DNA of 64,000 nt from Methylobacterium sp. J-077 (GTDB lineage Bacteria > Pseudomonadota > Alphaproteobacteria > Rhizobiales > Beijerinckiaceae): contig NZ_JAKSYJ010000093.1 in the NCBI RefSeq assembly GCF_022829365.1, positions 124,001 to 188,000 of the forward strand. Reading direction: 5' to 3'. Numbering within the stretch: the stretch's first letter is position 1; each line of letters opens with the position of its first letter. The position numbers and the translations under genes are program-made. This document shows positions 33,815 through 42,583 of the stretch, in pieces. Below the pieces are notes generated by a model. It worked only from the letters and a program-made list of their open reading frames with translations, ran no database searches and was not told where the DNA came from.

Positions 33815-35146
33815 ATGACGCACATCCTGCATCGCACAATCGGCGCTCGGCTGCCGACCGCTGTCGGGGGCGGCGGCGTCGAACTCTACGACGCAGATGG
33901 CCGCTCCTACATCGACGCTTCCGGTGGGGCAGCGGTGTCTTGCCTGGGCCATGGCCATCCCGACGTGGTTGCAGCGCTCCATGCCCAAGCCGACAAGCTC
34001 GCCTACGCCCACACCAGCTTCTTCACCAGCGATGCGGCTGAGGCTTTGGCCGACCGCCTAGTCACAGGCGCGCCCGACGGTATCAGCCACGTTTATTTCA
34101 CCTCTGGCGGCTCGGAGGCTGTCGAGGCCGCGCTAAAGATGGCGCGCCAGTACTTCGTAGAGATCGGCCAGCCAAACCGCAGCCGGATCATCGCCCGCCG
34201 CCAAAGCTATCACGGCAACACCCTCGGTGCCTTGGCTACAGGTGGTAATGCGTGGCGCCGTGCTCCGTTCGCGCCGCTGCTGGTTGAAACCCATCACATC
34301 GACCCCTGCTTCGCCTACCGGTACCAGGAAGTGAGCGAGAGCGACGACGCCTACGCGGCACGCGCCGCTGGAGCGCTGGAGGATAAAATCCTCGAGCTCG
34401 GCCCAGAGACAGTGATGGCCTTCGTAGCCGAGCCGGTTGTGGGTGCAACCGCAGGCGCCGTGCCGCCCGTGGCTGATTATTTCAAGCAGATCCGTGCGAT
34501 TTGCGATCGTTACGGCATTCTACTGATCCTCGACGAGGTGATGTGCGGCATGGGTCGCACCGGCACGCTCCACGCTTGCGAACAGGATGGCGTCGCGCCC
34601 GACCTAATGACGATCGCCAAAGGCTTAGGCGGGGGCTACCAGCCAATTGGTGCGACCCTGCTGAGTGGTCGTATCTTCGAGGCGTTCGCTGCAGGTTCGG
34701 GGTCGTTCCAGCACGGCCACACCTACATCTGCCACCCGATGGCATGCGCGGCAGCTCTCGCAGTGCAGGAGGTAGTCGCTCGCGACCGGCTCCTCGACAA
34801 CGTTCAGGTCATGGGCGCGCATCTGCGGCGGCGGCTGACTGAACGTTTCGGCAATCACCCGCACGTCGGTGACATTCGCGGTCGCGGGTTGTTCGTTGGC
34901 GTGGAACTGGTGGCGGACCGCAGCACCAAGGAGCCGTTCGATCCCGACCTGAAGCTTAATGCGCGGGTCAAGCGCGCCGCGATGGAACGGGGGCTCGCGG
35001 TCTACCCGGCCGGCGGCACAATTGATGGCGCCCGAGGCGACCATGTTCTGCTGGCCCCGCCCTTCATCATCGACGCGATGACGGTCGACACGGTCGTCGA
35101 ACGCCTTGGCGACGCCATCGACGCTGCCCTCCCCACCGCCGCTTGA
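33815..35146 (+). CDS. Class III aminotransferase (PLP-dependent)
   Basis: A 443-residue aminotransferase. Conserved positions are GGSEAVEAALKMAR (phosphate-binding loop), LILDEVMCGMGRTG with Asp240 holding the PLP ring nitrogen, and MTIAKGLGGGYQPIGA with the PLP Lys at residue 269. The ATG follows GAAGGACGAAGGC. Class III enzymes use omega-amino acids, diamines or similar donors; the substrate is not defined. It is followed 56 bases later by a binding protein for acidic amino acids and is divergent from an RpiR regulator. Confidence 0.92.
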   Translation: MTHILHRTIGARLPTAVGGGGVELYDADGRSYIDASGGAAVSCLGHGHPDVVAALHAQADKLAYAHTSFFTSDAAEALADRLVTGAPDGISHVYFTSGGSEAVEAALKMARQYFVEIGQPNRSRIIARRQSYHGNTLGALATGGNAWRRAPFAPLLVETHHIDPCFAYRYQEVSESDDAYAARAAGALEDKILELGPETVMAFVAEPVVGATAGAVPPVADYFKQIRAICDRYGILLILDEVMCGMGRTGTLHACEQDGVAPDLMTIAKGLGGGYQPIGATLLSGRIFEAFAAGSGSFQHGHTYICHPMACAAALAVQEVVARDRLLDNVQVMGAHLRRRLTERFGNHPHVGDIRGRGLFVGVELVADRSTKEPFDPDLKLNARVKRAAMERGLAVYPAGGTIDGARGDHVLLAPPFIIDAMTVDTVVERLGDAIDAALPTAA

Positions 35147-35202
35147 ACAGGGGCCGCCGCGGCCGGTGGAGCTGGGGCAAATCTCATAAAAGGAAGAAGA
35201 CG

Positions 35203-36108
35203 ATGCGGAACTTGGCTTGGACGACCGTGACTGGGGCGTTGATCCTCAGTTTATGGCCGCACCCATCAGCGAGGGCAGAGGAACTCATGGGTACGCTCAA
35301 GAAGGCGAAAGAGTCTGGTACGTTTACGGTCGGATACCGGGAAGCGTCCGTCCCATTCTCCTATCTAGATGGCGCGCAGAAGCCGACCGGCTTCGCGGTG
35401 GACCTGTGCGCCCGAGTAGTCGATGCCGTCAAAGCCAAGATTGGCGCATCCGATCTCAAGGTCGCGTTCAATCCGGTCAATTCGGCGACTCGTATGCCAC
35501 TTGTTGCGAACGGCACCGTCGACATCGAGTGTGGTTCGACGGCAAATCAACTTGCCCGCCAGAAGCAGGTGGCGTTCTCGGTCTCCACCTTCGTGCCGCA
35601 GTTCAGGTGGCTGGTGCGCACTGCAGAAAACATCCATTCCACGACTGATCTCAAGGGAAAGACGGTAGCCGTAACGTCAGGGACTAACACGGCTCAGTTC
35701 GCGAATAAGCTTAATCAGAACGAGAACCTTGGACTTACCATTATGTCCGCTAAAGATCACGCCGAGTCGTTTCTCTTAGTCGAAACCGGGCGCGCCGCAG
35801 CATTCATAGAAGACGACATCAACTTGGCTGGCTTACGGGCAAATACAAAGGACCCTAGCAAGCTGACGATCCTCGACCAAGCTTACCCATCCGATGTCTA
35901 CGCCCTCATGATTCGACGCGACGACCCACAATTCAAGGCGCTCGTCGATGAAACTCTAACCGATTTGATGAAGTCCGGCGCGTACGAAAAGCTGTACGCT
36001 AAGTGGTTCGAGAGCCCTATCCCCCCAAGAGGAGCAAATCTTGAATTTCCTATGTCGAGCAAGCTCAAGGAACTTATTAAAAATCCTTCGGACAAGCCGA
36101 ATGAATAA
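35203..36108 (+). CDS. Amino acid ABC transporter substrate-binding protein, GltI-like (orphan 1)
   Basis: A 301-residue periplasmic protein with a signal peptide ending SARAEELMG and the SBP_bac_3 fold: GTFTVGYREASVPFSYLDG, NSATRMPLVANGTVDIECGSTAN and DLKGKTVAVTSGT. This pattern is typical of glutamate/aspartate-binding GltI. No permease or ATPase gene lies within the neighbourhood, so it is an orphan that must work with a distant transporter. The start follows AGGAAGAAG. It is convergent with a paralogue. Confidence 0.9.
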   Translation: MRNLAWTTVTGALILSLWPHPSARAEELMGTLKKAKESGTFTVGYREASVPFSYLDGAQKPTGFAVDLCARVVDAVKAKIGASDLKVAFNPVNSATRMPLVANGTVDIECGSTANQLARQKQVAFSVSTFVPQFRWLVRTAENIHSTTDLKGKTVAVTSGTNTAQFANKLNQNENLGLTIMSAKDHAESFLLVETGRAAAFIEDDINLAGLRANTKDPSKLTILDQAYPSDVYALMIRRDDPQFKALVDETLTDLMKSGAYEKLYAKWFESPIPPRGANLEFPMSSKLKELIKNPSDKPNE

Positions 36109-36186
36109 TCACCTCAAACGATATCATTCACCAACTAGGACTGAGTTGACAGTCCCGGATCTGGATGTCGCGCAATTGAGTGGTGA

Positions 36187-37101
36187 TCAATAGGCGCTTG
36201 GGTCGAAGCTATCGGTCGGACTCGCAAAAGCTTTCCGCAGTGCAGCGCTCATCGGAAGCCCCAAGTTAATCCCTCTCGGCGGGATCGGCTTCGTGAACCA
36301 CTTGTCGTATAACACCTGTCCTTCGGGACCGGCGTAGAGCTTGGCTGTTGCGGCGTCAGCCACGGCTTTGAATGGGGCGTCATCCTTGCGCAGCATGACG
36401 GCGTAGGGCTCTGGTTTCGATAAGGCTTCCGACGATATTTCGAAGGCAGCGGGATCCCTGGCTGCGGCTACCAAAGAGGCCAGCAGCACATCGTCCATCA
36501 CAAAGGCCACTGCCCGCCCGTTCTGGACCATCAGGAACGCCTCTGCATGGTCGACGGCGGGTAGGATGGTCAGACCGAGGTTGCGCGCGATGTTGGCTTC
36601 GTTGATCTGGCGTAGGTTAATCGTGCCAGAGGTCGAGACCACAGTCTTGCCCTGCAGGTCATCGATGGTGTGCAGACCGGTACTCTTCTTCGACACGTAG
36701 CGCGTCGCGGTCAGGAAGTCGGTATTGGTGAACGAAACTTGGTTGCGGCGTTCGAACGTGTTCGTTGTCGAACCGCATTCAAGGTCGATGGTGCCATTTG
36801 CGATCAGTGGGATGCGCGTTGCCGACGTCACCCCGTTGAGCCGGACGTCAAGCTTGGCAAGCCCAAGCCGCTCCTTTACCGCATCAACGATACGATAGCA
36901 GATCTCAAGCGCATAGCCGACTGGCTTCTGATCCCCGTCCAGGTAGGAAAATGGCACCGAAGCGTCCCGGAACCCAAGCGTGATGACGCCCGTATCCTTC
37001 ACCTTCTTGAGTGTGCCTGTGAGTTCTTCTGCTGAGAGTGAGGGAGAAGCTAACGCGAACGTCATCGTCGCGGCGACGGCCGCGTTCTTCAGGGCATACA
37101 T
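36187..37101 (-). CDS. Amino acid ABC transporter substrate-binding protein, GltI-like (orphan 2)
   Basis: A 304-residue GltI-like binding protein: signal peptide ending SLSAEELTG, then VITLGFRDASVPFSYLDGDQKP and NGTIDLECGSTTNTFERRNQV. It shares the overall pattern and the C-terminal PIPPRGxNL.PMS motif with the convergent protein at 35203-36108, so the two are paralogues. Like its neighbour it has no permease or ATPase partner nearby. It is followed on the other side by a RidA gene on the same strand. Confidence 0.9.
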   Translation of the reverse strand: MYALKNAAVAATMTFALASPSLSAEELTGTLKKVKDTGVITLGFRDASVPFSYLDGDQKPVGYALEICYRIVDAVKERLGLAKLDVRLNGVTSATRIPLIANGTIDLECGSTTNTFERRNQVSFTNTDFLTATRYVSKKSTGLHTIDDLQGKTVVSTSGTINLRQINEANIARNLGLTILPAVDHAEAFLMVQNGRAVAFVMDDVLLASLVAAARDPAAFEISSEALSKPEPYAVMLRKDDAPFKAVADAATAKLYAGPEGQVLYDKWFTKPIPPRGINLGLPMSAALRKAFASPTDSFDPSAY

Positions 37102-37181
37102 CGTCGATGTCCTTTTCCGTTTCTAGGTCGCTCCGATTGTCTGGCCGACACGGGCGTCCCCTGCAGGGAGCCACGACAAGG

Positions 37182-37646
37182 TCATGCCAGCTCGAAGACT
37201 CCCTCGACCTCGACGGGCACGCCACGCGGCAGGGCGTTGGTCCCGGCCGTCGTACGCGCGTGGCGGCCATCTTCGCCGAGGGCGAGCACCATGAGGTCCG
37301 AGGCGCCGTCTAGCACCCGCGCCTGCTGTATGAAGTCGCCCGTGCAGCGGACGAACCCACCTAGCCGGAGGCAGCGTACTCGAAGGGGTTCGCCTTTGAG
37401 GGCAACGTCGACTTGGGCGAGAACGTTCAGTGCGCATAGACGCGCCGCGGCCTGCGCCTCCTCGATCGTGATGCCCTCGCCGACGATGCCGCAATACTGG
37501 GGTTCGCCATCCTGTACAGGGGTCTGCCCAGCTACGAAAAGCAGCGGGCCGGCACGCGTGAATGGCACGTAGTTGGCGGCAGGCATTGTCGGTCGCGGTA
37601 ATGCCAGCCCGGCCGCCGCCAAGCGAGCTAGGATCGCGCCGTTCAC
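37182..37646 (-). CDS. RidA-family protein
   Basis: A 154-residue Rid protein of the longer type seen with LAAAGLALPRPTMPAANYVPFTRAGPLLFVAGQTP. The GTG start overlaps the PhzF stop by four bases. Rid proteins of this subgroup are thought to deaminate imines. Its coupling to PhzF and the nearby aminotransferase and amino acid binding proteins suggest a role in amino acid breakdown. Confidence 0.88.
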   Translation of the reverse strand: MNGAILARLAAAGLALPRPTMPAANYVPFTRAGPLLFVAGQTPVQDGEPQYCGIVGEGITIEEAQAAARLCALNVLAQVDVALKGEPLRVRCLRLGGFVRCTGDFIQQARVLDGASDLMVLALGEDGRHARTTAGTNALPRGVPVEVEGVFELA

Positions 37647-38545
37647 TTGAAGGATCCTTCATTGGCGGAGCCGCGCTCGTCCTCGGGGGCGACTTCGCCT
37701 CCAAGCAAGCAGCCGAGGGCGCGGTCACCCGCGAAGCCGATACGAACCGAGATTTCCGAGAGATGGCCCATGGCGCGGCCTTGGTGGATTAGGATGCGGC
37801 GATCGTCGGGCTCGACGGTTCCATCGTGCAGGAGACCGAACGCCAGCGCCGCCGCGGCGATGCCGGTTGCAGCGTCCTCCGGGTAGCCGGATGAGCGTGG
37901 GAACTGCCGCGCCTCAAACGTGCGCCCCGGCCCGTCTACGACTGCGTAAGGATAGAGGCCCGTCGAGCCGATGGCCCGACACGCGGCTTCGACCGCCGCA
38001 GGGTCGGGGGCGAGAGCGTGCAGGCCCTCCGGCCAGCGTATCGGTATGAGGGTCTTCACACGCGAGGTGGCGGCGTTGTGCACCGGTAGATCGGCGAGAG
38101 CATCGCGGCTGATGCCCAGGGCGGCGCAGACGGTGTCGACACGCTCCGATGCGAGCGGCACGACCCGTCCGGTTGGCTGGGTGATCTCAACGCGCCACGA
38201 TCCGTCGTCGTGGGCCTGGACGAAGCCGGTGACGGTACCGCTCACTGTTGCAATTCGCACCGGCGCACTCGCCAACCGCCCGCGGCGGGCTAACACCCAG
38301 AGGGTGCCGATGGTGGCGTGGGCGCACATCTCCATCTCGTGGTTTGGCACGAAGAAGCGGAACCGGAGGTCGTGTGTGTCGTCCTCAGGCGGTAGCACGA
38401 ACCCACTCTCGTGGCGGTACCGCCGAGCGATGTCCTGCATCGCGCCTGCGTCTAAGGTGCCGGCGTCCGCCACGACGGGGCAAGGATTGCCCCCCGCGCC
38501 ACCGCAGGTAAAGACGCGTACGACTTCGACTTCGACATCGCTCAT
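37643..38545 (-). CDS. PhzF-family isomerase
   Basis: A 300-residue PhzF-like protein starting MSDVEVEVVRVFTCGGAGGNP. Characteristic blocks are VVRVFTCGGAGGNPCPVV, the catalytic-Glu region RHESGFVLPP, FFVPNHEMEMCAHATIGTLWVL and SGYPEDAATGIAAAALAFGLL. The fold catalyses isomerisation of allylic or beta,gamma-unsaturated acids. The EMCAHATIG core is intact. It is the first gene of a coupled pair with RidA and lies about 100 bases from the AraC regulator on the same strand. Confidence 0.9.
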   Translation of the reverse strand: MSDVEVEVVRVFTCGGAGGNPCPVVADAGTLDAGAMQDIARRYRHESGFVLPPEDDTHDLRFRFFVPNHEMEMCAHATIGTLWVLARRGRLASAPVRIATVSGTVTGFVQAHDDGSWRVEITQPTGRVVPLASERVDTVCAALGISRDALADLPVHNAATSRVKTLIPIRWPEGLHALAPDPAAVEAACRAIGSTGLYPYAVVDGPGRTFEARQFPRSSGYPEDAATGIAAAALAFGLLHDGTVEPDDRRILIHQGRAMGHLSEISVRIGFAGDRALGCLLGGEVAPEDERGSANEGSFK

Positions 38546-38642
38546 GACTGAGATACCCAACCCGCAGCGCGCAGGACCTCGGCCGCGCCGTCATCGGAGA
38601 TCATTGTAGGAAACAAGGACCGCCCGCGCGGCCGGGTGGGCC

Positions 38643-39533
38643 TTACTTCTTGACCGAGTGGGCCACGAGAGCTCGTGAGGATGCCCGAATTCCCGTAGCT
38701 GCCTGACCGTCTCGCCGACGCAGGGCGCGGGACAAGGCTGAGCCGCTCTCGAACCCGACCCGGGACGCGATCTCGTCGACGGGTAAGTCCGTAGCTCTTA
38801 GCATGTCCTTGGCGGCGTCGAGACGCTTGGCCCGGTGAAACGCGCCGACCGACAAGCCGACTTCGGCGTGGAACAGGCGGGTCAGGTGGCGGCGTGAGAC
38901 ATCCAGGCGCTCAGCTAGCAGGTCGAGCGGGACGTCCTGATCCAGACGCGCAGCGATTATAGCTCTCGCCTGACGGATCAGGGCCTTGCCGTGTCCGTGT
39001 CGGGATGCCGAGGGGAGAGGTCGGCCCTGCTCGATGGCTGCTAGGCATCGGATGAGTAATGCGGCTGAGAGGTGGGCGCGGACAGCCGCGGAGCCTAACG
39101 TATCACCTGTGCCGTCGAGACAGAGGGCGCGAAGCGTACGGATCTCGGGGGTGACGGGGAACATACCGCTCGTCCGAATGGAGGTTCGGACGCGGCTTAA
39201 CGAACCGAGGCTCGCTTCGATGCGTCGGAGCGCGTTTTCTTTAACGTAAGCGACTATGTGAGCTTGATTATCTCGAAGAGTGCTCGTGTCGTGAGCATGC
39301 GAGGCAGGAACGACGGCGAAGCGGTCTTCAGATACCCAGACGCCTTCGCGCCGAGCCTCGTGTTTGAGGCGGAAAGCACCTAGGCTGGGCAACAGCAGCA
39401 TAAGGCCGTCATGCCAATGCCATGGCTTGGTGTAACCGGAGCCACCGCCGGCAAGGGTCATATGTCCGTCGTCGTCGGCGATGAGCGACGCGGCCGGGGT
39501 AATTTGCCTTAGAAGGTCGAGCGACCTGAGCAT
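38643..39533 (-). CDS. AraC-family transcriptional regulator (local regulator of PhzF/RidA genes)
   Basis: A 296-residue regulator. The N-terminal cupin-like part has HWHDGLMLLLPSLGAFRLKHEARREG and PASHAHDTS. The C-terminal AraC helix-turn-helix pair runs from about residue 190, with LAERLDVSRRHLTRLFHAEVG and VDEIASRVGFESGSALSRALRR. It lies upstream of PhzF on the same strand and probably controls this group. Confidence 0.9.
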   Translation of the reverse strand: MLRSLDLLRQITPAASLIADDDGHMTLAGGGSGYTKPWHWHDGLMLLLPSLGAFRLKHEARREGVWVSEDRFAVVPASHAHDTSTLRDNQAHIVAYVKENALRRIEASLGSLSRVRTSIRTSGMFPVTPEIRTLRALCLDGTGDTLGSAAVRAHLSAALLIRCLAAIEQGRPLPSASRHGHGKALIRQARAIIAARLDQDVPLDLLAERLDVSRRHLTRLFHAEVGLSVGAFHRAKRLDAAKDMLRATDLPVDEIASRVGFESGSALSRALRRRDGQAATGIRASSRALVAHSVKK

Positions 39534-39992
39534 GATTTGATCTTACGCGAATACCGCGACCGAGTTCCAGCGCAGCCGTTCTACAGAGCTTGCCCTAGTG
39601 GAACGCAACGGTAGGTAGCACAACCGCACGCGTCGGAAATTCGATCGCTTTGCCGACGGAACCCATGCGCCGTTTGGCAAGCTCTGGAATGGCCTTCATT
39701 CTGTCGGGAAAGCGTGTCAGCATTTCAAGCTTCGGTAAAACGCTGCGAACGGAAACATCGGTTTTGATCCACCTCATGCCAGGAAGTGGACGGACGGCTT
39801 TCGGCCATCGTTGGGCGCCGCACAGCGTCCACGCAAACGACGCAGAAGGTTGGATCCCGCCGGTCTTCTTTCGGGCAAAATGCAGCAAGAACAGACATCA
39901 AACTGCAAGATCAAACATCTCTTAGTTGACCGAACCAAATTGGTGATCGCTCGATGTAAGCAGCGGCATCGAGACGGTGTCCGTGGTCTCGC
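39534..39992. other. Intergenic region with an unsupported 97-codon frame
   Basis: About 460 bases. A minus-strand frame at 39595-39888 (97 codons, ending RAVVLPTVAFH) has no recognisable family and an unremarkable composition, so I do not call it a gene; it may be a remnant. Nothing else is recognisable. Confidence 0.4.
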
Positions 39993-40697
39993 TCACGGCG
40001 CCAAGCCCATGAAGTTCCGCATCGGAGCGGGATCCGTCCGGAGAGCGGAGGCCTGCCCCTCGTAGACGACGTGGCCGTTGTTGAGGCCGTAGACCCGGTC
40101 GGCGAAGCTCAGGACCGCTGCGACGTTCTGCTCGACCACGACGATCGTGCGCCCTTCCGCGGCCAGACGCTTCGTCAACACGACCAGATCCTGAACGATC
40201 AGCGGCGCCAGCCCCTCGAAGGGCTCGTCGAGGAGGAGGATGCGCGGGTCGCGGACCAGGGCGCGGGCGATCGAGAGCATCTGCTGCTCGCCCCCCGAGA
40301 GGGTGCGCCCCCGCGAGGTGCGTCGCTCCTTGAGCCGGGGGAAGATCTCCCAGATCCGGTTGAGGGGCCACGCCTTGGGGGCGGTCAGGCGCGCGACGCG
40401 GAGGTTCTCCTCCACGGTCAGGCCGCCGAACACGGCGCGCTCCTCCGGCACGAGCTGCATGCCGACGCGGGCGATCTGCGAGGGCGGGAGCCCGTGGATC
40501 GCCTTGCCGTCGAGGCGGATCGTGCCGCGCCGGGGGCTGAGCACGCCCATCAGCGTGCGCAGCGACGTGGTCTTGCCGGCGCCGTTGCGGCCAAGGAGGG
40601 CCACGACCTCGTTCTCCTCAACCCGCAGGGAGACGCCGAACAGGATGTGGGAATCTCCGTAGAGGGTGTCGATGCCCTCGACTTCGAGCAGGCTCAT
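39993..40697 (-). CDS. ABC transporter ATP-binding protein, LivF type (system 3)
   Basis: A 234-residue ATPase starting at ATG 40697 (MSLLEVEGIDTLYGDSHIL): Walker A GRNGAGKTTSLRT, signature LSGGEQQMLSIARALV, Walker B ILLLDEPFEGLAP and VEQNVAAVL. Its start overlaps the stop of the fused permease-ATPase by four bases. It is the last gene of the third ABC operon. Confidence 0.93.
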   Translation of the reverse strand: MSLLEVEGIDTLYGDSHILFGVSLRVEENEVVALLGRNGAGKTTSLRTLMGVLSPRRGTIRLDGKAIHGLPPSQIARVGMQLVPEERAVFGGLTVEENLRVARLTAPKAWPLNRIWEIFPRLKERRTSRGRTLSGGEQQMLSIARALVRDPRILLLDEPFEGLAPLIVQDLVVLTKRLAAEGRTIVVVEQNVAAVLSFADRVYGLNNGHVVYEGQASALRTDPAPMRNFMGLAP

Positions 40698-42583
40698 GCG
40701 GCGCTCCCCAGGGTGGCACCGGCTTCCGCCGGGCCGGTACCGAGATAGGCGCGCTGGACGGCTGCGTCCCGGCGCACGGAATCGGTTGGGCCGTTGGCGA
40801 GGAGGCGGCCCTCGCACAGCACGGTGATCCGCTCGGCGAGGTCGAAGATGGCGTCGAGGTCGTGCTCCACCACGACGACCGTGCAAGTCTTCGCGATGCG
40901 CCGGATCAGGGCGCAGGTCGCCGCCCGCTCCGACAGGCTCATGCCGGCCAAGGGTTCGTCGAGGAGCAGCACGTTCGGGCTAGTGGCGAGCGCCATGCCG
41001 ATCTCCAGCCGTCGCTTCTCGCCATAGGCCAGGACGCTCGCCGGGGTGCCGGCCCGCTCGCCGAGATCGAGAAGGTCCATCAGGGTCGCTACCTGCGCCT
41101 CCACCTCGGGGCGTCCGTCGGCGGGGGCGATGAGATCCAGGCGGAAGCCGCCCCGCGCCCGAGCCAGCGCCGCCACCCGAAGGTTTCCCCGCACCGTGAG
41201 GTTCAGGAAGAGCTGGTTGAGCTGGTTGCTCTTGGCAATGCCCCGCTGGGCCGCTCGGCTCACCCCGCCTCCGGTTAGCCGCTCGCCAAACAGCAGCACC
41301 TCGCCCGCGCTCGGGCTCACCTCGTCGGAGAGCATCTTGAACAGGGTGCTCTTGCCCGCTCCATTCGGCCCGATCACCGCGTGGATCGACCCCCGGCGCA
41401 CGGTGAAGCTCACGCCGTCGACCGCCTTCAGGCCACCGTAGTGCCGGGCGAGCCCGCGCGCCTCAAGGACGATCTCCCCGCGCGCGCTGCGTCCGTCCAC
41501 CGCCGGGCGCGGCATCGGCAGGGCGATCTCAGCCGGGACGGCGCGGGCCGGTGCTCCGCCGCTCGCCTCGATGGCCTCCGTCCGGGCCAGCTCCGCGCGG
41601 AGGCGACGGGCCTCCCGGCGGCGGTTCCAGAGATGCAGGATCTCCCCGCAGATGCCCCGGCGTAGGCCGATCACGAGGCCGATGAAGGCGAGCCCCAGGA
41701 CGAGCTTCCACAGCGGACCGAGGCCGGGGATGAGTTGCAGGTTGTCGCGCAGCCACAGCCAGAGGGCCGCGCCGACCAGTGGCCCGACCAAGGTGCCGAC
41801 GCCGCCGACGATGGTCTGCACCACGAGTTGCCCCGAGGTCTCCAGGGCGAAAGCGTCCGGCGGCATGTAGCTCTGGAACGGCCCGAGCATCGCCCCGGCG
41901 AGCCCCGCATAGAGCGCGGCGATGGTGAAGGCGGCGAGCTTGTAGGCCGGGACGTCGTGGCCGAGCATCGCCACGCGGGCGGTGTTCTCCTTCACTGCCC
42001 GCAGGATCAGCCCCACAGGGGATTTTGCGATGCGGCGGGCCAGAACGAAGCCGACGAGGAAGGTGGTCGCGAGGAGCGCGTACATCGGCAGCCCGGCGGT
42101 GATCCGCACCGCGCCCGCCCCGAAGCCGATTGTCGGAAGGGGCACCCCGGCGATGCCGTTCTCGCCGCCGGTCCATTCCGAGAGCGGGGAGTTTTCGATG
42201 AAATACGCCATCTGGCCGAAGGCCAGCGTGATCATGGCGAAGTAGATGCCGATGCGCCGGACGGCGAGCCAGCCGACGAGGAGGCCGAATAGCCCCGCCG
42301 CCAGCGTCCCAGCCAGGAGGGCGAGCCAGACGCTTCCCACCGTCCCGGAGACGAGGAGGGTGGCGGCGACGAACCCGCCCGTCCCGTAGAAGGCGGCCTG
42401 GCCGAAGGAGAGGAGGCCCGCGAGGCCGAACAGGATGTCGAGCCCGAGGCCGAACAGCGCCCAATTGAGCGCCCGCGTCAGCAGGTCGTGTGAGAAGCCC
42501 AGCGGCGGCAGCAGGAGAGGGGCGACCACCAGGAAGGCGGCGAGCGCCAGTTCGGGGAGGATGCGGCGGAGGGCAGGGGGCAT
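40694..42583 (-). CDS. Fused LivM-type permease and LivG-type ATPase (system 3)
   Basis: A 629-residue protein. Residues 1 to about 325 are a LivM permease (GIYFAMITLAFGQMAYFIENS; SPVGLILRAVKENTARVAMLG). After a charged linker (RRREARRLRAELARTE), residues about 385-620 are an ATPase with Walker A GPNGAGKSTLFKM, signature region LAYGEKRRLEIGMALA, Walker B VLLLDEPLAGMSL and VEHDLDAIF. Permease-ATPase fusions are known in this family but are uncommon. The fused chain replaces two separate genes of systems 1 and 2. Its start overlaps the livH stop by one base. Confidence 0.93.
   Translation of the reverse strand: MPPALRRILPELALAAFLVVAPLLLPPLGFSHDLLTRALNWALFGLGLDILFGLAGLLSFGQAAFYGTGGFVAATLLVSGTVGSVWLALLAGTLAAGLFGLLVGWLAVRRIGIYFAMITLAFGQMAYFIENSPLSEWTGGENGIAGVPLPTIGFGAGAVRITAGLPMYALLATTFLVGFVLARRIAKSPVGLILRAVKENTARVAMLGHDVPAYKLAAFTIAALYAGLAGAMLGPFQSYMPPDAFALETSGQLVVQTIVGGVGTLVGPLVGAALWLWLRDNLQLIPGLGPLWKLVLGLAFIGLVIGLRRGICGEILHLWNRRREARRLRAELARTEAIEASGGAPARAVPAEIALPMPRPAVDGRSARGEIVLEARGLARHYGGLKAVDGVSFTVRRGSIHAVIGPNGAGKSTLFKMLSDEVSPSAGEVLLFGERLTGGGVSRAAQRGIAKSNQLNQLFLNLTVRGNLRVAALARARGGFRLDLIAPADGRPEVEAQVATLMDLLDLGERAGTPASVLAYGEKRRLEIGMALATSPNVLLLDEPLAGMSLSERAATCALIRRIAKTCTVVVVEHDLDAIFDLAERITVLCEGRLLANGPTDSVRRDAAVQRAYLGTGPAEAGATLGSAA

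Noticed and set aside
39595..39888. Small hypothetical gene of 97 codons
   Set aside because: No family, no convincing ribosome binding site and no conserved neighbour; it is kept only as a note in the intergenic entry.
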